A stretch of 64,000 bases of DNA from Halomonas sp. 328 (GTDB lineage: Bacteria > Pseudomonadota > Gammaproteobacteria > Pseudomonadales > Halomonadaceae), in contig NZ_JADOTW010000012.1 in NCBI RefSeq assembly GCF_015645095.1, positions 1 through 64,000 of the forward strand. Direction: 5' to 3'. This document shows, one piece after another, positions 60,356 through 64,000 of the stretch. The notes beneath the pieces are model-generated. The model was given only the letters and a program-made list of their open reading frames with translations, did no database searches and was not told the origin of the DNA. The position numbers were made by a program, and so were the translations under genes. Within the stretch, counting starts at the first letter, position 1. Each line of letters opens with the position of its first letter.

Positions 60356-61885
60356 ATGAGTCACAACCTCTACCTGCAGTTCCTGCCCCACTTCCAGCGC
60401 CAGCCGCAGAAGCCCCTGATCGAGTCCCCGGCGGGCCAGGGATACACCTATGGCGAGGCCCAGGCACGGTCCCGGCGCCTGGCCGGTGCCCTGCGCGAGC
60501 TGGGCGTCACTCCCGGCGAGCGGGTCGCGGTGCAGGTCGACAAGAGCCCGGAGGCGATCCTGCTCTACCTGGCCTGCCTGCAGATCGGCGCCGTCTACCT
60601 GCCGCTGAACACCGCCTACACCAGCGCCGAGATCGAATACTTCCTGGGCGATGCCGAGCCGCGCCTCTATGTGTGCCGCCCCAAGGCCCTGGCGGAGGCC
60701 CGCCAGTTGGCCGCCGCCTGCGGCGTGCCCCGGGTGGAGTCCCTCGGCAGCACGGGCGACGGCAGCCTGCTGGAGAAGGCCGATCGGGCCGAGCCCTGGG
60801 AGCAGATCGCCGAGATCGGCGAGCGCGACCTGGCGGCGATCCTCTACACCTCCGGCACCACCGGGCGCTCCAAGGGCGCCATGCTCAGCCACGCCAACCT
60901 GGCCTCCAATAGCCGCGCCCTGGCCGAGGCCTGGCACTACACCGCCGACGATCACCTGCTGCATGCCCTGCCGATCTTCCACACCCATGGCCTCTTCGTG
61001 GCCTGCAATATCACCCTGACCACGGGCGCCTCCATGACCTTCCTGCCCAAGCTGGACGTGGAGCAGCTGCTCGAGCTGATGCCCCGGGCCACGGTGCTGA
61101 TGGGGGTGCCCACCTTCTATACCCGGCTGCTGCAGTCGCCGCGCCTCGACCGCGATGCCGTGGCCAAGATGCGGCTCTTCGTCTCCGGCTCGGCGCCGCT
61201 GCTGGCGGAAACCCACCAGGAGTTCGAGGCCCGCACCGGCCACGCCATCCTCGAGCGCTACGGCATGACCGAGACCAATATGAACACCTCCAACCCCTAC
61301 GACGGCGCCCGCCGCCCCGGCACCGTGGGCCTGCCGCTGCCGGGGGTGGAGCTGCGCATCAGCGATCGCGACAGCGGCGCCGAGCTGCCCCAAGGCGAGA
61401 CCGGCATGGTCGAGCTGCGCGGCCCCAACGTCTTCCAGGGCTACTGGCGCATGCCGGAGAAGACCCGCGCCGAGTTCCGCGACGACGGCTTCTTTATCAC
61501 CGGCGACCTGGGGCGCATCGACGAGCACGGCTACCTGCAGATCGTCGGCCGCGACAAGGACCTGGTGATCTCCGGCGGCTACAACGTCTACCCCAAGGAG
61601 GTGGAGCAGCTGATCGATGACCTGCCCGGGGTGGTGGAGTCGGCGGTGATCGGCGTGCCTCACCCGGACCTGGGCGAGGGGGTCACCGCCGTGGTGGTGG
61701 CCGAGGGCGACCTGGACGAGGCCACCATACTGGCGGCCCTGGGCGACCAACTGGCCCGCTACAAGCAGCCCAAGCGCGTCTTCTTCGTCGATGCCCTGCC
61801 TCGCAACGTCATGGGCAAGGTACAGAAGAAGCAGCTCCGCGAGACCTATGCCGGCCTCTACCAACCACTGGCCAGCCAGGCGTAA
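60356..61885 (+). CDS. matB: Malonyl-CoA synthetase
   Basis: A 509-residue ANL-superfamily ligase making malonyl-CoA from malonate, CoA and ATP. The P-loop is LYTSGTTGRSKGAMLSHANL; further motifs are GYGMTET-like RYGMTETNMNT, the Asp of FITGDLGRIDEHGY, and the C-terminal Lys in RNVMGKVQKKQLRE. It sits between malonyl-CoA decarboxylase and an amidase in one transcript, the order expected for malonate assimilation. GCGAGAGAGAACGCC precedes the ATG. Confidence 0.92.
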   Translation: MSHNLYLQFLPHFQRQPQKPLIESPAGQGYTYGEAQARSRRLAGALRELGVTPGERVAVQVDKSPEAILLYLACLQIGAVYLPLNTAYTSAEIEYFLGDAEPRLYVCRPKALAEARQLAAACGVPRVESLGSTGDGSLLEKADRAEPWEQIAEIGERDLAAILYTSGTTGRSKGAMLSHANLASNSRALAEAWHYTADDHLLHALPIFHTHGLFVACNITLTTGASMTFLPKLDVEQLLELMPRATVLMGVPTFYTRLLQSPRLDRDAVAKMRLFVSGSAPLLAETHQEFEARTGHAILERYGMTETNMNTSNPYDGARRPGTVGLPLPGVELRISDRDSGAELPQGETGMVELRGPNVFQGYWRMPEKTRAEFRDDGFFITGDLGRIDEHGYLQIVGRDKDLVISGGYNVYPKEVEQLIDDLPGVVESAVIGVPHPDLGEGVTAVVVAEGDLDEATILAALGDQLARYKQPKRVFFVDALPRNVMGKVQKKQLRETYAGLYQPLASQA

Positions 61886-61909
61886 GGCAAACTCGAGGAG
61901 ATGACGACA

Positions 61910-63391
61910 ATGACAACCACTCCGACGCCCCCCCAGGCTCCCTATCGCCTTCCCGAGCCGGTCACCTGGAATGCCCTGACCCTCTCCCGGGTGATCCATG
62001 CCCGGGAGCTCTCCTGCCGCGAGGTGATGACCACCTACCTGGCGCATATCGCCGCCTGCAACCCCCGGGTCAACGCCATCGTCTCGCTGCGCAATGAAGC
62101 CGAGCTGCTCGCCGAGGCCGACGAGTGCGACCGGGAACTGGCCCGGGGGCGCTCCCGGGGCTGGCTCCACGGCATTCCCCAGGCCATCAAGGACCTCTCC
62201 GCCACCGCCGGGCTGCGCACCACGCTGGGCTCGCCGCTGTTCGCCGACCAGGTGCCCGAGCACGACAGCATCATGGCGGCACGCATGAAACGCGACGGCG
62301 CCCTGATCATCGGCAAGACCAATACCCCGGAGTTCGGCCTGGGTTCCCACACCTACAACCCGGTATTCGGCACCACTCGCAACGCCTACGACCCGACCAA
62401 GAGTGCCGGCGGTTCCAGCGGCGGCGCCGCCGCGGCACTGGCCATGCGCCTGCTGCCGGTGGCCGACGGCAGCGACATGATGGGCTCGCTGCGCAACCCC
62501 GCCGCCTACCACAATGTCTTCGGCCTGCGTCCCTCCTTCGGCCGGGTGCCCCTGGGCCCATTGCCGGAAAACTTCGGCCACCAACTGGCCACCGAGGGGC
62601 CCATGGCCCGCAGCGTGGCGGATCTCGCCCGGCTGCTGGCCACCCAGGCCGGTCATGACCCGCGGCTGCCACTATCGCTGACGGAGGACCCGGCCCTCTT
62701 TACTGGCTCGCTGGAGCGGAACCTCAAGGGGGTGCGTATCGGCTGGCTGGGGGACTGGGGCGGCCACCTGCCCATGGAAGCGGGAGTGATCCCCCTTTGC
62801 GAGCAGGCACTCGCCACCTTCCGCGACCTGGGCTGCGCGGTGGAGGCGGCCGACCCCGGTTTCGAGGCGGAGCGGCTCTGGGAAGCCTGGGTGGCCCTGC
62901 GCCAATGGATGGTGGCCGGCAACCTGGCCCCCCTCCACGCGGACCCCGCCAAGCGCGACCTGCTCAAGCCCGAGGCTCGGTGGGAGGTGGAGGGGGGGCT
63001 CGCCCTGTCGGCCCTGGACGTGCACCGCGCCAACCAGACCCGCAGCGCCTGGCACGCCCGACTGCTCGAGCTCTTCGAGACCTATGACGTCCTGGCCCTG
63101 CCCAGCGCTCAGGTCTTCCCCTTCCCGGTGGAAGAGCACTGGCCCCGGGAGATCGCCGGCCGCGCCATGGACACCTATCACCGCTGGATGGAGGTGGTGG
63201 TGCCCGGCTCCCTCTCCGGCGGCCCGGTGATCAGCCTGCCCGCCGGCTTCAACGCCAATGGCTTGCCCATGGGGCTGCAACTGATCGGCCGGCCCCGGGA
63301 CGACCTCGGCGTGCTGCAACTGGCCCACGCCTTTGAACAGGCCGCGGGGGACTGGCTGCGCCACCTACCCGAGTTCTCGCCCGACCGTTAA
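61910..63391 (+). CDS. Amidase-signature enzyme, possible malonamidase
   Basis: 493 residues from ATG 61910, preferred over ATG 61901 because GAGGAG at 61895-61900 leaves nine bases. The Ser-Ser-Lys triad is visible: Lys in HGIPQAIKDLSATAG, the cis-Ser in SAGGSSGGAAAALA and the nucleophile in DGSDMMGSLRNPA. In the signature Gly-Gly-Ser the middle reads MMGS. A Bradyrhizobium malonamidase of this class hydrolyses malonamate to malonate. Placement behind matB suggests the same here, but the family is broad. Confidence 0.85.
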   Translation: MTTTPTPPQAPYRLPEPVTWNALTLSRVIHARELSCREVMTTYLAHIAACNPRVNAIVSLRNEAELLAEADECDRELARGRSRGWLHGIPQAIKDLSATAGLRTTLGSPLFADQVPEHDSIMAARMKRDGALIIGKTNTPEFGLGSHTYNPVFGTTRNAYDPTKSAGGSSGGAAAALAMRLLPVADGSDMMGSLRNPAAYHNVFGLRPSFGRVPLGPLPENFGHQLATEGPMARSVADLARLLATQAGHDPRLPLSLTEDPALFTGSLERNLKGVRIGWLGDWGGHLPMEAGVIPLCEQALATFRDLGCAVEAADPGFEAERLWEAWVALRQWMVAGNLAPLHADPAKRDLLKPEARWEVEGGLALSALDVHRANQTRSAWHARLLELFETYDVLALPSAQVFPFPVEEHWPREIAGRAMDTYHRWMEVVVPGSLSGGPVISLPAGFNANGLPMGLQLIGRPRDDLGVLQLAHAFEQAAGDWLRHLPEFSPDR

Positions 63392-63416
63392 CCCGACCCA
63401 GCCCGCATGTTCCTGA

Positions 63417-63440
63417 CCCGCGCCTTCCCGAAGGCGCGGG
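63417..63440. terminator. Hairpin after the amidase gene
   Basis: CCCGCGCCTTC and GAAGGCGCGGG form an 11-bp stem with a 2-base loop between the amidase and porin genes. No T-run follows, so it is a weak terminator or an mRNA-stabilising structure. Confidence 0.45.
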
Positions 63441-63511
63441 ACGACTCCCTGCGCCCTCGACACGGGCGTTCAACCCCGGCCATCACAAGAGCCTTAACAA
63501 GAGCCATAACA

Positions 63512-64000
63512 ATGAGAAACCCAATGCCGACCCGACTCGCTTCCCGACTCGCCCTCTGCCTCGCCCCGGCCCTGGCATTCAGCGCCCAGGCCTCGCCCTG
63601 GCCCGACGATGCCAGCGCCAGCCTCCAGTACCGCAACTACTACTGGGACGAGAACCCCCAAGATGGCATCGGCCCCACCCGGGATGAATGGGTGCATGGC
63701 CTGCTGCTGGAGTTGGACTCCGGCAAGATCCACGACACCTTCGGCATCGAGCTGGGCCTGGGCGCCGCCGATGCTATCTCCGTGGGTAGCGGTGCGACCA
63801 ACATTACCAACCTGCGTCCCGGCGACTCGGTACAGGATCCCCACGGCATCGCCAAGGTGACCCGCGCCTACCTACGCGCCGAGTTCGGTAATGACCACCA
63901 CCAACTGCGCCTGGGGGCCGGTAAGCAGACCCGCCGCCATCGCCTCTACGCCGACAACACCAGCCGTATCCTGCCCGCCGCCTCACTCGGCTACGACCTG
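63512..64000 (+). CDS. OprD-family outer membrane porin, N-terminal part (cut by the window edge)
   Basis: 163 codons are open to the window end. ATG 63512 begins MRNPMPTRLASRLALCL, a signal peptide cleaved probably after AQA, then SPWPDDASASLQYRNYYWDENPQ, the first beta strand typical of OprD/occ porins. Later strands alternate hydrophobic and polar residues: WVHGLLLELDSGKIHDTFGIELGLG and RAEFGNDHHQLRLGAGKQ. OprD porins admit small carboxylates or basic amino acids. At the end of a malonate cluster it is a likely outer-membrane entry route for a dicarboxylate or its amide. ATG 63524 is an alternative start. Confidence 0.85.
   Translation, partial: MRNPMPTRLASRLALCLAPALAFSAQASPWPDDASASLQYRNYYWDENPQDGIGPTRDEWVHGLLLELDSGKIHDTFGIELGLGAADAISVGSGATNITNLRPGDSVQDPHGIAKVTRAYLRAEFGNDHHQLRLGAGKQTRRHRLYADNTSRILPAASLGYDL

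Overview
The window is chromosomal DNA of a high-GC gammaproteobacterium. Gene content, protein sequences and codon use fit Halomonas or a close relative in the Halomonadaceae; this is judged from remembered protein families, not from a search. No rRNA, tRNA, CRISPR array, prophage or intact insertion sequence was seen. Almost all of the window is coding, and several gene junctions overlap by 4 bp.

Layout. 1-8.3 kb is mostly housekeeping: two small membrane-protein loci (one apparently frameshifted), then dxs-ispA-xseB on the minus strand, serA, trhO and an EamA-family exporter. 8.5-14.5 kb is a minus-strand operon with an unusual composition: a response-regulator receiver fused to a degenerate glutamate dehydrogenase, a soluble hybrid histidine kinase with two PAS, two receiver and one HPt domain, and a DSD1-type PLP enzyme. 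14.6-34.9 kb is a large ureide and glyoxylate island. It holds the gcl-hyi-garR-gckA-pyk arm, allA and allE, allantoinase (puuE), two Asp/Glu/hydantoin racemase-family proteins, three transporters, urate hydroxylase puuD, uraH and uraD, and two regulators (GntR/FCD and IclR). Together these would take urate through 5-hydroxyisourate, OHCU and allantoin, and later ureidoglycine, ureidoglycolate and glyoxylate, to pyruvate. The allantoate-hydrolysing step is not in the window.

34.9-40.2 kb holds a TRAP transporter (dctPQM), a MarR regulator next to a likely MITE, and a second orphan TRAP binding protein. 40.5-46.5 kb is a homogentisate operon: an MBL-fold protein, an mhaA-like flavin hydroxylase with a DUF2783 partner, hmgA, fumarylacetoacetase and maiA. 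It is consistent with 3-hydroxyphenylacetate and tyrosine/phenylalanine degradation. 46.6-53.4 kb has two MFS transporters, a fused indolepyruvate:ferredoxin oxidoreductase and an Lrp-type regulator. 53.4-56.7 kb has a second flavin hydroxylase/DUF2783 pair with a divergent LuxR regulator. 56.8-64 kb is a malonate cluster: GntR regulator, AtoE-type permease, malonyl-CoA decarboxylase, malonyl-CoA synthetase, an amidase, and the start of an OprD-type porin cut by the window edge.

The most notable observations are: (i) the receiver-GDH fusion, which has lost three of four classical GDH active-site residues and sits in a signalling operon; (ii) two sets of shared palindromes that outline an IclR regulon and a GntR regulon over the ureide island, with both sites present in two of its intergenic regions; (iii) two independent short tandem duplications at gene junctions, each creating a small ORF whose stop overlaps the next start; (iv) duplicated flavoprotein/DUF2783 pairs.
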